Below are positions 47,149-56,047 of a stretch of 64,000 nt of DNA, piece after piece. Each line of letters opens with the position of its first letter. The stretch's first letter is position 1. A model generated the notes under the pieces. It was given only the letters and a program-made list of their open reading frames with translations, did not search any database and was not told where the DNA came from. Origin of the DNA: Microbacterium sp. K24 (lineage in GTDB: Bacteria > Actinomycetota > Actinomycetes > Actinomycetales > Microbacteriaceae); NCBI RefSeq assembly GCF_004794465.1, contig NZ_SSDJ01000147.1, positions 1-64,000 of the forward strand, written 5' to 3'. A program made the position numbers and the translations under genes.

Positions 47149-48360
47149 GTGAGCAGCCGCACCGAGCCCCTCGCCCCCGCTCCGTCGAGCCCGGGGGCCG
47201 TATCCCTGACGCGCGGTGTCACCGCCACCTGGTGGTACACGCTGACGGCCGTGCTCTTCATCGAGGTGATGCTGATCGGCGCCTGGACGGGGATCGTCGC
47301 GGCGACCGATTTCGGCGGCTCCGTCGTGCTGGTGGTCGCGGTCGGCGGTCTGCTCTGGTGCGCCTCCACCCTGCTGCTGCTGTTCGACTACCGGCACCGC
47401 ATCGACGCCGGTCCGGGCGTGCCGTGGAAGCGGCTGATCGTGCCGTTCGCGGTCGCCGTGGCGTTCGGCGCCGTCGCCGGCTCGCTCACCGGAAGCTGGC
47501 AGCTCGCCGCGATGCCTCTCGCGCAGTCGGTGGTGCTGTTGAACTGGCCGCGCGGGGTCCGCTTCCGTGTCGTCGTGGCGGCCACCCTGCTGCTGGTCGC
47601 GCTCGCCTTCCTCGACTCGGCGACCCATTCGCTGGGCGCGGGCGTGCCCTCCTGGCTGCCCGGCGCCTACGCGGCACTGCTGCCGTCGATGACCGTGAGC
47701 TCCCTGTGGTTCTGGGATGTGATGGTCACGCTCGACCGCGCTCGCGCCTCCGAGTCGCGACTGGCGGCGACCCAGGAGCGGCTGCGGGTCGCCACCGATG
47801 TTCATGACCTGCAGGGACATCACCTCCAGGTCATCGCGCTGCAGCTCGAGCTGGCCGAGCGGCTGCTGCCCAGGGATCCGGATGCCGGCATGGAGCAGCT
47901 CCGCGCCGCACGGGTGAGCGTGGACGAGGCTCGTCAGGGGACCAGGGATCTCGCGACGCGATATCGCTCCGTGCCCTTGAGCGACGAGCTCGCCAACGCG
48001 CGCGACCTCCTGCGCGCCGCCGGCCTCGAGGTGGAGGCCGTGATCGATGCGGATGCTGCCGGGGCCCCGGCATCCGCTCTCGGTCCGGTCATCCGCGAGA
48101 CGACGACGAACGTGCTGCGGCACGGCGGAGGGCGCCGTGCGCGTCTCGTGCTGACCAGGGATCCGGATGCCTGGCGCTACGAGATCGCGAACGACGTCGT
48201 GACCGGTGCCGACGTCCGGAGTGACGGGCCGGGAGGGTCGGGGTTGGACGGCATCCGCCGCCGGATCGAAGAGGCGCACGGCACTCTCGACGTGCGCGCC
48301 GAAGCGGACGAGTTCGCCGTCGTGGTGACGGTGCCGTCGACGGTCGAGGCACGCGGATGA
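47149..48360 (+). CDS. DesK-type sensor histidine kinase
   Basis: About 403 residues from GTG 47149; GTG 47140 and ATG 47122 are alternatives, the last lying in an inverted repeat. Residues about 20-180 hold five or six helices with no large outer domain, as in DesK. RVATDVHDLQGHHLQVIALQLELAERLL is the HisKA_3 box, with the His of DLQGHH as phospho-acceptor. The ATPase region has ETTTNVLRHGGGRRARLVL and GGSGLDGIRRRIEEAHG. The stop overlaps the regulator start (ATGA). Kinases of this type sense membrane state. Confidence 0.9.
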   Translation: MSSRTEPLAPAPSSPGAVSLTRGVTATWWYTLTAVLFIEVMLIGAWTGIVAATDFGGSVVLVVAVGGLLWCASTLLLLFDYRHRIDAGPGVPWKRLIVPFAVAVAFGAVAGSLTGSWQLAAMPLAQSVVLLNWPRGVRFRVVVAATLLLVALAFLDSATHSLGAGVPSWLPGAYAALLPSMTVSSLWFWDVMVTLDRARASESRLAATQERLRVATDVHDLQGHHLQVIALQLELAERLLPRDPDAGMEQLRAARVSVDEARQGTRDLATRYRSVPLSDELANARDLLRAAGLEVEAVIDADAAGAPASALGPVIRETTTNVLRHGGGRRARLVLTRDPDAWRYEIANDVVTGADVRSDGPGGSGLDGIRRRIEEAHGTLDVRAEADEFAVVVTVPSTVEARG

Positions 48361-48959
48361 TCCGGGTGCTGCTCGCCGACGACGAGGGGATGATCCGATC
48401 CGCGCTCGCCGCCCTGCTGCGGTTGGAGGACGACATCGAGGTCGTCGCGGAGTGCGCCGACGGCGAGCAGGCCGTCGCCGAGGCCCTGCGTCTGGAACCG
48501 GACGTGTGCCTGCTCGACCTCGAGATGCCGGGGCTCGACGGCGTGCAGGTCGCCGAGCGGCTGAACAGGGCGATCGCGACGCGGTGCGTCGTCGTCACAC
48601 GTCACGCGCGGCCCGGGGTGCTGCGCCGCGCGCTGGCCTCCGGCGTCGCCGGATTCCTGCCCAAGTCGCGGGGGGCCGACGAGGTCGCGGCCGTCATCCG
48701 CCGGGTGGCGGCCGGCGCGCGGTACGTCGATCCGGAGATCGCCGCCGACGCCCTCAGCGACGAGCGCTCGCCGCTCACCGATCGCGAGCTCGACGTGCTG
48801 CGTGCGGGGCGACGAGGCGAGACCACCGGGCAGATCGCCCGCGCGCTCGCCCTCGCGCCGGGAACCGTGCGCAACCACATCTCGGTGATCCTCGGCAAGC
48901 TGTCGGTCGGCACCCGGCAGCAGGCGGTGCTTATCGCCGAGGAACGGGGCTGGATCTGA
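48357..48959 (+). CDS. DesR-type response regulator (NarL family)
   Basis: 200 residues. The receiver shows VLLADDEGMIRSALAALL, the phospho-acceptor Asp in CLLDLEMPGLDGV and the Lys in FLPKSRGADEV. The LuxR-type domain reads LTDRELDVLRAGRRGETTGQIARALALAPGTVRNHISVILGKL. The ATGA overlap couples it to the kinase. Target genes are not evident; the erm leader begins 39 bases downstream in the same direction, but erm has its own control. Confidence 0.92.
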   Translation: MIRVLLADDEGMIRSALAALLRLEDDIEVVAECADGEQAVAEALRLEPDVCLLDLEMPGLDGVQVAERLNRAIATRCVVVTRHARPGVLRRALASGVAGFLPKSRGADEVAAVIRRVAAGARYVDPEIAADALSDERSPLTDRELDVLRAGRRGETTGQIARALALAPGTVRNHISVILGKLSVGTRQQAVLIAEERGWI

Positions 48960-48997
48960 CTGGATCCGCTCACCCGGGCGCGGCTAGGCTGTCGGCC

Positions 48998-49063
48998 ATG
49001 GGAACAATATTCTTCGCGCCCGTGATGGGGCGCACCCTCGTGTTCCGCGACCGCCGCGCCTGA
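48998..49063 (+). CDS. Erm leader peptide (21 aa)
   Basis: A 21-codon ORF (MGTIFFAPVMGRTL, then VFRDRRA) ends 139 bases before erm. Short leader ORFs of this kind regulate erm and other macrolide-resistance genes by drug-dependent ribosome stalling. It contains R-D-R near the end, the +X+ pattern on which macrolide-bound ribosomes arrest. Its last codons overlap one arm of an alternative hairpin. It is too short for ordinary gene finders. I am confident it is translated; the arrest site is inferred. Confidence 0.75.
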   Translation: MGTIFFAPVMGRTLVFRDRRA

Positions 49064-49100
49064 CGGCGCGCTCGCTCCTCGCACGCATCTGCGCGCCGTC
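49055..49100 (+). promoter_or_regulatory. Attenuator with two mutually exclusive stems
   Basis: GACGGCGCGC (49062-49071) pairs perfectly with GCGCGCCGTC (49091-49100). The same GGCGCG can instead pair with CGCGCC at 49055-49060, the end of the leader ORF. A stalled ribosome would cover the latter arm and favour the other stem. Farther on, GCTCC (49175-49179) and GGAGC (49192-49196) can hide the erm ribosome site. Confidence 0.65.
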
Positions 49101-49202
49101 CACTGAGATGTCATCGCACCTCGGGACGGGCAGTTCCTCTCGACGCGTCTCCGCGTCTCTCCCTCCTCCGAGGTGCTCCGATCCTTCTTCTGGAGCGCAC
49201 TC

Positions 49203-49970
49203 ATGCCTCGTTCACTGCATGGCGGCCGTCACGAACTCGGCCAGAACTTCCTCGTCCACCGTCCGACTCTCGGGCGCATCACCGGCCTGGTCCGTCGCAC
49301 CTCGGGCTCGATCCTCGAACTCGGGGCCGGCGACGGCGTCCTCACCCGCTCACTCGCGGACCTCGGCCGACCGCTGACCGCGATCGACATCGATGAGCAT
49401 CGGGTCCGTCGGCTGCGGCATTCCCTGCCCGGCGTCCGCGTCGAAGCGGCCGATGCGACGCGGCATCCGCTGACCGCCGACGTCGTCGTCGGCAACATCC
49501 CGTTCCATCTGACGACGCCCATCCTGCGCCGCCTGCTGTCGAGCGGGCAGTGGCGGCACGCGGTCCTGCTCACCCAGTGGGAGGTGGCACGCAAGCGAGC
49601 CGGCGTCGGCGGCGGCACGATGATGACCGCGCAGTCGGCGCCGTGGTTCGAGTTCACGCTCGAGGGGCGCGTGCCCGCGTGGGGGTTCTCGCCGCAGCCG
49701 AGCGTCGACGGCGGTCTGCTCTCGATCTCGCGTCGCGGCTCGCCGCTCGTGCCGATCGGGGAACGCCGCGCCTACGAGCTGTTCGTCCGGTCGATGTTCA
49801 CGGCCCGAGGAGGAACGCTCGACGCGGTCGTCGCGACGGCGGGTCGGGTGTCGAGGTCGCGAGCACGGAAGGCGCTCGCCGCCGCGGGTGCCTCGGCTCC
49901 GCGTCTGCCGCGCGATCTGCGCCCCGAGCAGTGGGCGGGGCTCTGGCAGCAGCTCGGGCGACCGGACTGA
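49203..49970 (+). CDS. erm: 23S rRNA (adenine-N6)-dimethyltransferase, Erm family
   Basis: 255 residues from ATG 49203, with GGAG 8 bases upstream; GTG 49173 is an in-frame alternative. The SAM site is ILELGAGDGVLTRSL (residues 37-51), with IDIDEH for the ribose, and the catalytic motif NIPFHLTTP (98-106). HELGQNFLVHR at the start is typical of Erm and KsgA; the C-terminal part is of Erm length and contains RKRAGVGGGTMMTAQSAPWF. It should methylate A2058 and block macrolides, lincosamides and streptogramin B. The leader and attenuator upstream fit inducible control. Confidence 0.93.
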   Translation: MPRSLHGGRHELGQNFLVHRPTLGRITGLVRRTSGSILELGAGDGVLTRSLADLGRPLTAIDIDEHRVRRLRHSLPGVRVEAADATRHPLTADVVVGNIPFHLTTPILRRLLSSGQWRHAVLLTQWEVARKRAGVGGGTMMTAQSAPWFEFTLEGRVPAWGFSPQPSVDGGLLSISRRGSPLVPIGERRAYELFVRSMFTARGGTLDAVVATAGRVSRSRARKALAAAGASAPRLPRDLRPEQWAGLWQQLGRPD

Positions 49971-49977
49971 CGCGCGA

Positions 49978-50009
49978 AGGTGCGCCCCGGAACCGTCCGG
50001 GGCGCACCT
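49978..50009. terminator. Bidirectional terminator between erm and the hydrolase gene
   Basis: AGGTGCGCCCCGGA (49978-49991) and TCCGGGGCGCACCT (49996-50009): a perfect 14-bp stem with a 4-base loop, between convergent genes. Confidence 0.85.
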
Positions 50010-50018
50010 GGCGCGCTG

Positions 50019-50831
50019 TCAGAGCCCGGCCAGCACCGCACGCACGCGCTCGGCGAACTCCGCGGGGTGGTCCACGAAGCCCGTGTGGTCGCCGGGGAAC
50101 CGGGTCGGCTCCACATCGAGCAGCCCGCCCAGCGCCGTCGTGGTGCGCTCGCACAGCTGGTCGACCGACTCCTCGCCGATGCCGAGCACCACGCGCACGT
50201 CCGTGCGACGGAGCGCGTCGACGTCGGGCTGCCAGCCCACGCTGCCCCGGTACTCGCGCTCGAACCAGAAGCGCTCGTCCGCGAGGCTCTGCGGATCGGC
50301 ATCCCCACCGAACCACTGCACGAGCACCTCCTCCGGCAGGGCGATGTTCGCCTGGTCGAAGAACATCCGCCAGGCGCCGAGCCGATCTCCGGCGAGCGCC
50401 CGCGCGATCAGGTCATCGGCTGTCTGCAACTGCGCCGCGTGGTCGGGGAGCAGACGGAGCAGTGGCGGCTCGTGCGCGATCACGACGTCGACGAGCTCCG
50501 GGCGGTCCTGTGCGAGGGCGAGGACGGTCACGGCGCCGCCGCTCGAGCCCAGCACTGTCGCCGGTCCTCGATCGATCTTCTCGATCAGTGCGGCGAGATC
50601 CGCCGCCCGCACCTCCGGACTCGAGTCGAGCGACGGATCCGCCACGGTGCTGCGCTTGATCCCGCGCGGGTCGGCGGTGAGCACGGTGTGGTCGGATGCC
50701 AGCTCGTCGGCGAAGGGTGCGAACGCGTCGGCATCCATCGGGGATCCGATGAGGGCGATCAGCGGGCCCTCGCCGCGCACCTCGTAGTGAAGGCGGGCGT
50801 CGGGGCGATCCAGGCTCGCGGTGGTGTTCAT
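50019..50831 (-). CDS. Alpha/beta hydrolase
   Basis: 270 residues. GEGPLIALIGSPMDADAFAPFADEL gives the oxyanion region, GSSGGAVTVLALA (nucleophile elbow G-x-S-x-G; S in GSSGG) and ADPRGIKRST the strand-loop ahead of it. The late His-bearing segment FPGDHTGFVDHPAEFAERV completes the triad. It belongs to the TAP/epoxide-hydrolase-like group and probably acts on a small ester or lactone. It is the downstream gene of the MFS transporter gene on the same strand, 19 bases away. Confidence 0.9.
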   Translation of the reverse strand: MNTTASLDRPDARLHYEVRGEGPLIALIGSPMDADAFAPFADELASDHTVLTADPRGIKRSTVADPSLDSSPEVRAADLAALIEKIDRGPATVLGSSGGAVTVLALAQDRPELVDVVIAHEPPLLRLLPDHAAQLQTADDLIARALAGDRLGAWRMFFDQANIALPEEVLVQWFGGDADPQSLADERFWFEREYRGSVGWQPDVDALRRTDVRVVLGIGEESVDQLCERTTTALGGLLDVEPTRFPGDHTGFVDHPAEFAERVRAVLAGL

Positions 50832-50850
50832 GGGTTTCTCCTTCTGTCGG

Positions 50851-52101
50851 TCAGGGCGTCTCAGGAACAGCGACGGATGGGGGCGTCGTCGAGGACGACG
50901 ACGGGCGGATGCCGCGGCCGCGGCTGATGACGCCGGGGGCGGTGATCGCGACGAGGAGGGCGAGCGCGGCCGGCAGCAGCAGCGCGAGCGACAGGGACAG
51001 GCCCGCGGCGAGGAGCCCGATGAGCGCCGGACCGACGAGCCCGCCGCTGTAGCCGATCATGGTGACGACCGAGAGCCTCCGGGCCGTCTCGCCGCGTTCC
51101 GCGAGCGTGCCGATCACGATCGGCCAGATCAGCGCCGTCCCTGCTCCCGCGAGGGCCCAGCCGAGGAGGGCCGTGGCGACGGCGAGCGGTCTGCTCGGCA
51201 GAAGGCCCGAGATCAGCACCGCCGCGTAGCCGATCACGGCGAGGCTGCTCGTGACGCGGACCGTGCGCAGGGGGCCCAGCCGGAGACGCAGCGCGTCTCC
51301 GGAGAACCTCATCACGGTCATCGTGGCGAAGAAGACGCCATAGATGAGCGACCCGATCGCCGGGTCCGCGCCGAGGATGCGGGTGGCGTGCACGCCCGAC
51401 CAGTCCGTGGCCGCTCCCTCGGTGAGGAACGCGGCGGCGCCGAGCACTCCCAGCGCGATGAGGTGTGCGCGCCCGAGTGCGGGGCCGCCGGCATCCGACG
51501 CTTTCGCGACGTGGCTGTCGACCGTCGCTCTGGAGGCCTCGCGAGGGGATTCCGGCACGGCGCGCATCCGCGCCCCCAGGAGAGCGGATGCCGCCACGAC
51601 GAGGCCGGCCGCCCCGGAGATCGCGAGGCGGCTGTCGACGCCGGCGTGGAGCACCGCCGCCAGGAGCACGCCGCCGCCCGCGGCGCCGAGCGTCCAGAAG
51701 CCGTGCATGCGGGCGATCACCGGACGTCCCATCGCGCACTCCACGGCCATCGCCTCGGTGCTGAGCGCGATGTTCGTCGCGCCGCAGCCGACTCCGAAGG
51801 CGGCGGCTGCGAGCAGCAGCACCGGGAGTGAGGGGGAGAGGCCCGCCACGATGAGAGACGCTGCGGCGCACGGCAGCGCGACCGCCAGCATGCGTCCGGA
51901 CGGACCGGCGAACCGGCCGGCGGCGCGCATGGACAGCAGGGCGGAACCGGCGACGACGAGCAGCATCGCGCCGAGCGCGGCGGGGCCGAGGTCGAGGCGG
52001 GCGTCGAGGGCGGGAAGCCCGGCGCCCCACACGGCCGTCATCAGACCGGTCAGCGCGTGGCCGTTCGTGATGAGGAGGTGGCGGGAGCGGAGCGTGTCCA
52101 T
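50851..52101 (-). CDS. MFS transporter
   Basis: 416 residues, twelve hydrophobic segments. It has GMMLLV-like glycine-rich helices (LGAMLLVVAGSALLSMRAAGRFAGPSGRM), with the loop between helices 2 and 3 (GRFAGPSGR) being the MFS A motif. It resembles FucP/SotB-like sugar or drug exporters. It is transcribed with the hydrolase gene and is divergent from a LysR regulator 92 bases away, which may control it. Confidence 0.88.
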   Translation of the reverse strand: MDTLRSRHLLITNGHALTGLMTAVWGAGLPALDARLDLGPAALGAMLLVVAGSALLSMRAAGRFAGPSGRMLAVALPCAAASLIVAGLSPSLPVLLLAAAAFGVGCGATNIALSTEAMAVECAMGRPVIARMHGFWTLGAAGGGVLLAAVLHAGVDSRLAISGAAGLVVAASALLGARMRAVPESPREASRATVDSHVAKASDAGGPALGRAHLIALGVLGAAAFLTEGAATDWSGVHATRILGADPAIGSLIYGVFFATMTVMRFSGDALRLRLGPLRTVRVTSSLAVIGYAAVLISGLLPSRPLAVATALLGWALAGAGTALIWPIVIGTLAERGETARRLSVVTMIGYSGGLVGPALIGLLAAGLSLSLALLLPAALALLVAITAPGVISRGRGIRPSSSSTTPPSVAVPETP

Positions 52102-52193
52102 GGCTCCAGGGTGGCCCCGGCGACCGTGTCGACTCCAACACCCATTCCCGCCGGATTGACGCGTTCCTGTTGTGAATCGGCTATAACGGGAGC

Positions 52194-53117
52194 ATGGCCG
52201 ATGAGCTCGAGCTGCGCCTGTTGCGGCACTTCGTCACGGTGGCGGAAGAGCTGCACTTCCGACGCGCCGCCGAGCGGCTCTTCATCGCCCAGCAAGCCCT
52301 GAGTCGCGACATCCGGCGGCTCGAGGACCGCGTCGGCACCTCGCTGCTGCGTCGCTCCACGCGCAGCGTCGACCTGACGGACGCGGGGCGCCGGCTGCTG
52401 CCTCGCGCGAGAGAGATCCTCGCGCTGCATGACCTCGCCCTGCGCGAGCTGCGCGAGGACGAGCCGCTGGTCGTCGACGTGGTGGATCCCGATCTGACCC
52501 CGGCGCGCGTGCTCGACGCGGTGCGCGGTCGCGCGCCGGAGCAGGAGTACGTCGCGCGATTCGGGAGGACCGGCGATGCACGCGCGAACGCCGATGTCGT
52601 CTTCGATCGCGTGAGCCGCCCCTCCCCGGACGTGGCATCGCAGCTCGTGCGCCTAGAACCCCTCGCCGTGCTCGTCCTGGAAGGGGATCCGCTGGCGGAC
52701 CAGGATGCCGTGGCGTTCGAGGACCTCCGCGGCACGCGTGTCTGTTCGCGCGCCGGGGGCCATGTGACCGACGGATGGATCGACGCGACGGCTCAACTGC
52801 TCGCGCCGTTCGGCATCGATCCGGCGATCGGGCACCCGGTGGTGGCTGGTGGGGAAGAACTCGCCCAGCATCTGAGCCTGCGCGGTGCCCCGATCCTGAC
52901 CCTCGTCTCGCAGCCGGCCGTCGACGGCGCCGTGCTCCTGCCGGTCGTCGATCCGATCCCGATCTTCCCGTGGGCGATGACCTGGCGGCGCGACCTCGAT
53001 CACCCGGCGCTCGCCGACCTGCGGGCGGCGGCAGCGGAGCTCTCCGCCATCAACGGGTGGCTCGAAGCGCCCGCCGGCGCGTGGTTGCCTTCGCCCGAGA
53101 GCCGGTCGGCCGGATGA
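52194..53117 (+). CDS. LysR-family transcriptional regulator
   Basis: 307 residues. The HTH domain is LRLLRHFVTVAEELHFRRAAERLFIAQQALSRDIRRLEDRVGTSLLRRSTRSVDLTDAG. The ligand domain (about 90-295) is of the usual two-lobe type. The gene faces the MFS-hydrolase pair, the usual place for a LysR regulator of its target. A -10-like TATAAC (52181-52186) lies just before the start, so the transcript has almost no leader. Effector unknown. Confidence 0.93.
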   Translation: MADELELRLLRHFVTVAEELHFRRAAERLFIAQQALSRDIRRLEDRVGTSLLRRSTRSVDLTDAGRRLLPRAREILALHDLALRELREDEPLVVDVVDPDLTPARVLDAVRGRAPEQEYVARFGRTGDARANADVVFDRVSRPSPDVASQLVRLEPLAVLVLEGDPLADQDAVAFEDLRGTRVCSRAGGHVTDGWIDATAQLLAPFGIDPAIGHPVVAGGEELAQHLSLRGAPILTLVSQPAVDGAVLLPVVDPIPIFPWAMTWRRDLDHPALADLRAAAAELSAINGWLEAPAGAWLPSPESRSAG

Positions 53118-53176
53118 CCTGGATGACCTCGTCACTGCGAGCACGACGCGTCCCCGGCCGGGAGTAGCCTCGGCAC

Positions 53177-53671
53177 ATGCCCACGTTCGGAACGCTCGCC
53201 ACTCCCGTCGGAGTGATCGGCGTGATCAGCGACCGCACGTCCATCACCCGGCTGGGGTGGCGGGCTCCGGCCCCGGTCGACGCGGATCCGTCTCCTGATC
53301 CGCTGCTCGACGAAGCGCTCGCGCAGCTGCGCGCGTACTTCGCCGGCGATCTGACCGCATTCGATCTGCCGATCGATCTCGGCGTGCAGACCGCGGCGAC
53401 GCAGGCCGTGCTCACCGCGCTCCACGAGACCGTGGGCTACGGCACGCCCGTCACGTACGGCGAGCTCGCGGCGCGGAGCGGAACGGCTGTGCCGGCTCGC
53501 GGGATCGGCTCGATCATGGGCGCGAATCCGATCCCGATCATCGTGCCCTGTCACCGAGTCGTCGCGGGCGACGGCCTCGGCGGCTACTCCGGCGGAGCCC
53601 CGGGGCAAGGACTCGCGACGAAGCGGTGGCTGCTCGAGTTCGAGGGCGCGCTGCCCGCATCGCTGTTCTGA
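53177..53671 (+). CDS. ogt: Methylated-DNA-protein-cysteine methyltransferase
   Basis: 164 residues. The active site is PIPIIVPCHRVVAGDGLGGYSGG, where the Cys of PCHRV accepts the alkyl group from O6-alkylguanine. ARGIGSIMGANP is the DNA-binding helix with the Arg finger region. The N-terminal ~75 residues (FGTLATPVGVIGVIS) match Ogt. It repairs alkylated DNA in a single-use reaction. Independent transcription unit. Confidence 0.93.
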   Translation: MPTFGTLATPVGVIGVISDRTSITRLGWRAPAPVDADPSPDPLLDEALAQLRAYFAGDLTAFDLPIDLGVQTAATQAVLTALHETVGYGTPVTYGELAARSGTAVPARGIGSIMGANPIPIIVPCHRVVAGDGLGGYSGGAPGQGLATKRWLLEFEGALPASLF

Positions 53672-53759
53672 TCTCGGCAGCGGGATCCGTCATCCCGTCA
53701 TCTCCGACCACCGGGGCCTGAGAGAATGGAGGCGCCGAGTCCCGACCCGAGGAGCCACC

Positions 53760-55163
53760 GTGCCGTTCATCTCCACCCGCGGCGGCATGCAGCCGCAGTC
53801 GTTCAGCGAGACGCTGCTGGAGGGACTCGCGCCCGACGGAGGGCTCGCGGTTCCCGAGGTCATGCCGACCGTCGACGGCGAGACGCTGGAGCGCTGGCGG
53901 GCGCTGACCTACCCGCAGCTGGCCACCGAGGTGATCGGCCTGTTCGCGACCGACATCCCGCGCGAGGACCTCGCGCGGATGACGGCGGACGCCTATGCGG
54001 ACTTCCCGGCGGGTGTCGTGCCGCTGCGGGCGATCGACGACGACATCACGCTCGTGGGGCTGTCGGAGGGACCGACCCTCGCATTCAAGGACATGGCGAT
54101 GCAGTTCCTCGGCCAGGTGCTCGAGTACACGCTGGAGCGCCAGGACTCGGTGCTCAACATCCTCGGCGCCACGTCGGGCGACACGGGCTCTGCCGCCGAG
54201 CACGCGCTCCGCGGCAAGGAGCGGGTCGCCGTGTTCATGCTGTCGCCGCAGGGCCGGATGAGCGCGTTCCAGCGTGCGCAGATGTTCTCCCTCGATGACG
54301 CGAACGTGCACAACATCGCGGTCGAGGGCGTGTTCGACGACTGCCAGAACCTGGTCAAGCACCTCGCCGGCGACCTGGTCTTCAAGCGCGCACAGCACCT
54401 CGGCGCCGTGAACTCCATCAACCTCGCGCGCATCACCGCGCAGGTCGTCTACTACTTCTGGGCCTGGCTCCGCGCGACGGACGCCGGAGGCTGGACCGAG
54501 CTCTCGTTCACCGTGCCTTCCGGCAACTTCGGGAACATCCTGTCGGGCTTCTACGCGAAGCAGATGGGGCTGCCCATCCGCCGGCTCGTGCTCGCCGCCA
54601 ACGAGAACAATGTCCTCGACGAGTTCTTCCGCACCGGCATCTACCGCCCTCGCAACGCCGCCCAGACGCTGGCCACCTCCAGCCCGTCGATGGACATCTC
54701 CAAGGCGTCGAACCTCGAGCGGTTCATCTTCGAGCTCGTCGGTCGCGACGCGTCACGCGTCGTGGGCGCCTGGCACGAGCTCGAAGAGCAGGGCTTCTTC
54801 GACTTCTCCGCGGAGCTGTCGCGCTTCGTCGACGAGTTCGGCATCGTCAGCGGGACCTCGACCCATGAGGATCGGCTCGCGACGATCCGCTCCGTCTACG
54901 AGTCGAGCGGCGAGATCATCGACCCGCACACGGCCGACGGTGTGCGGATCGCACACGAGCACCTCGAGCCGGGAGTGCCCATGCTCGTGCTCGAGACCGC
55001 GAAGCCCGAGAAGTTCGCCGAGACGATCCACGAGGCCATCGGCATCGAGCTCGCCTACGCGCCCGAGTTGCGCGCGATGCTCGACGCCCCGCAGCACGTG
55101 ACCGAGATGGCCGACGACGAGCACGCGCTCCGCGCCTTCATCGAGGAGAACGCGCTCCACTGA
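53760..55163 (+). CDS. thrC: Threonine synthase
   Basis: 467 residues from GTG 53760, with GAGGAG upstream. MPFISTRGGMQPQSFSETLLEGLAPDGGLAVPE is the standard opening of the fungal/enterobacterial-type enzyme. EGPTLAFKDMAMQFLG carries the PLP lysine, ILGATSGDTGSAAEHAL binds the phosphate, and TVPSGNFGNILSGFYAK is the second PLP contact. It makes threonine from O-phosphohomoserine. Biosynthetic, constitutive by context. No hom or thrB is adjacent. Confidence 0.96.
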   Translation: MPFISTRGGMQPQSFSETLLEGLAPDGGLAVPEVMPTVDGETLERWRALTYPQLATEVIGLFATDIPREDLARMTADAYADFPAGVVPLRAIDDDITLVGLSEGPTLAFKDMAMQFLGQVLEYTLERQDSVLNILGATSGDTGSAAEHALRGKERVAVFMLSPQGRMSAFQRAQMFSLDDANVHNIAVEGVFDDCQNLVKHLAGDLVFKRAQHLGAVNSINLARITAQVVYYFWAWLRATDAGGWTELSFTVPSGNFGNILSGFYAKQMGLPIRRLVLAANENNVLDEFFRTGIYRPRNAAQTLATSSPSMDISKASNLERFIFELVGRDASRVVGAWHELEEQGFFDFSAELSRFVDEFGIVSGTSTHEDRLATIRSVYESSGEIIDPHTADGVRIAHEHLEPGVPMLVLETAKPEKFAETIHEAIGIELAYAPELRAMLDAPQHVTEMADDEHALRAFIEENALH

Positions 55164-55169
55164 GCGCGG

Positions 55170-55185
55170 CCCACCATCAGGTGGG
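55170..55185. terminator. Short hairpin between thrC and a convergent VOC gene
   Basis: CCCACC (55170-55175), four-base loop, GGTGGG (55180-55185). A small but perfect stem between convergent genes. Confidence 0.5.
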
Positions 55186-55193
55186 AATCCGGG

Positions 55194-55604
55194 TCACTCC
55201 GGGTCGCCCTGCAGCATCCAGGCGATGCCGAAGCGATCGACCAGCATGCCGAACGTCCCGCCCCACGGCGGCACGTCCAGCGGCATGGTGATCGTGGCGC
55301 CGTCGGACAGCTTGTCCCAGACCTGCTGCGTGACCTGCTGCGTGTTGCCGCTCAGCGACACCGAGATGCCCTGCGGCTTCTCGTATGTCATGCCCTCGGG
55401 AGTGTCGGACGCCATCAGGACCAGGCCGTCGGGCGTGGTCAGCTGGCCGTGCATGACGAGGTCGTGCTGGCTCGGGTCCTGCACCATGTCGGGGAAGTCG
55501 CCGAAGACGCTGATGTCGAGCTCGCCGCCGAGCACGCTCTGATAGAACTCCATCGCCTGGCGTGCTTCGGTGCGGAAGGACAGATACGGGTTGAGAGCGG
55601 GCAT
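55194..55604 (-). CDS. PhnB-like VOC protein
   Basis: 136 residues from ATG 55604 (MPALNPYLSFRTEARQAMEFYQ). Conserved PhnB segments are YQSVLGGELDISVFGDFP, LMASDTPEGM and LSGNTQQVTQQVWDKLSDGATITMPLDVPPWGGTFGMLVDRFGIAWML. It belongs to the PhnB/3-demethylubiquinone-like VOC group; a specific reaction is not known. The start is 81 bases inside a longer open frame with poor coding character. Confidence 0.93.
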   Translation of the reverse strand: MPALNPYLSFRTEARQAMEFYQSVLGGELDISVFGDFPDMVQDPSQHDLVMHGQLTTPDGLVLMASDTPEGMTYEKPQGISVSLSGNTQQVTQQVWDKLSDGATITMPLDVPPWGGTFGMLVDRFGIAWMLQGDPE

Positions 55605-55698
55605 GAACGACTCCAAGGGTGAGCGGGAGGTGTCCGGGTGGGCATCTGTGCCCGTCAGTCTGCGCTCGGAGGCTCCGGTCCGCAAGGGCCCCTCGGGC

Positions 55699-55965
55699 TC
55701 AGGCCGGAAGAGCCCTCACTGCCGCCGCCAGCACCTGCGGCACCGTGGGCACGCCCTCGGCGCGGAAGACCTCCGCACCGGAACCGTCACGGATGATGAC
55801 GGTCGGAGTGAAGCCGATGTCGAGTGCCTCAGCGGCATCCGGTTCGCGGGCGACGTCGATCTCGGTGACGGTCGCGTCGGGAAGGAAGCGCACGGCGTCG
55901 GCGAGCACGGAGCGGGTACGCGCGCACGCGCCGCAGAACGACGACGAGACCAGTGTCAGCTCCAT
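55699..55965 (-). CDS. Thioredoxin-fold (glutaredoxin-like) protein
   Basis: 88 residues from ATG 55965. The active site is SSFCGACARTR (C-x-x-C) near the N-terminus, and GFTPTVIIRDG contains the cis-Pro. The short length suggests a minimal thioredoxin or mycoredoxin-like protein for thiol-disulfide exchange in the cytosol. It lies 94 bases from the VOC gene and before the 56048 gene on the same strand. Confidence 0.88.
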   Translation of the reverse strand: MELTLVSSSFCGACARTRSVLADAVRFLPDATVTEIDVAREPDAAEALDIGFTPTVIIRDGSGAEVFRAEGVPTVPQVLAAAVRALPA

Positions 55966-56047
55966 GCGCACCTCGCTTCCAGGACATCGGGTTCGACGGA
56001 TGCAACCGCCCACCGTCGCCGGGTGTTCCCGGTGACGGCCACGCGAG

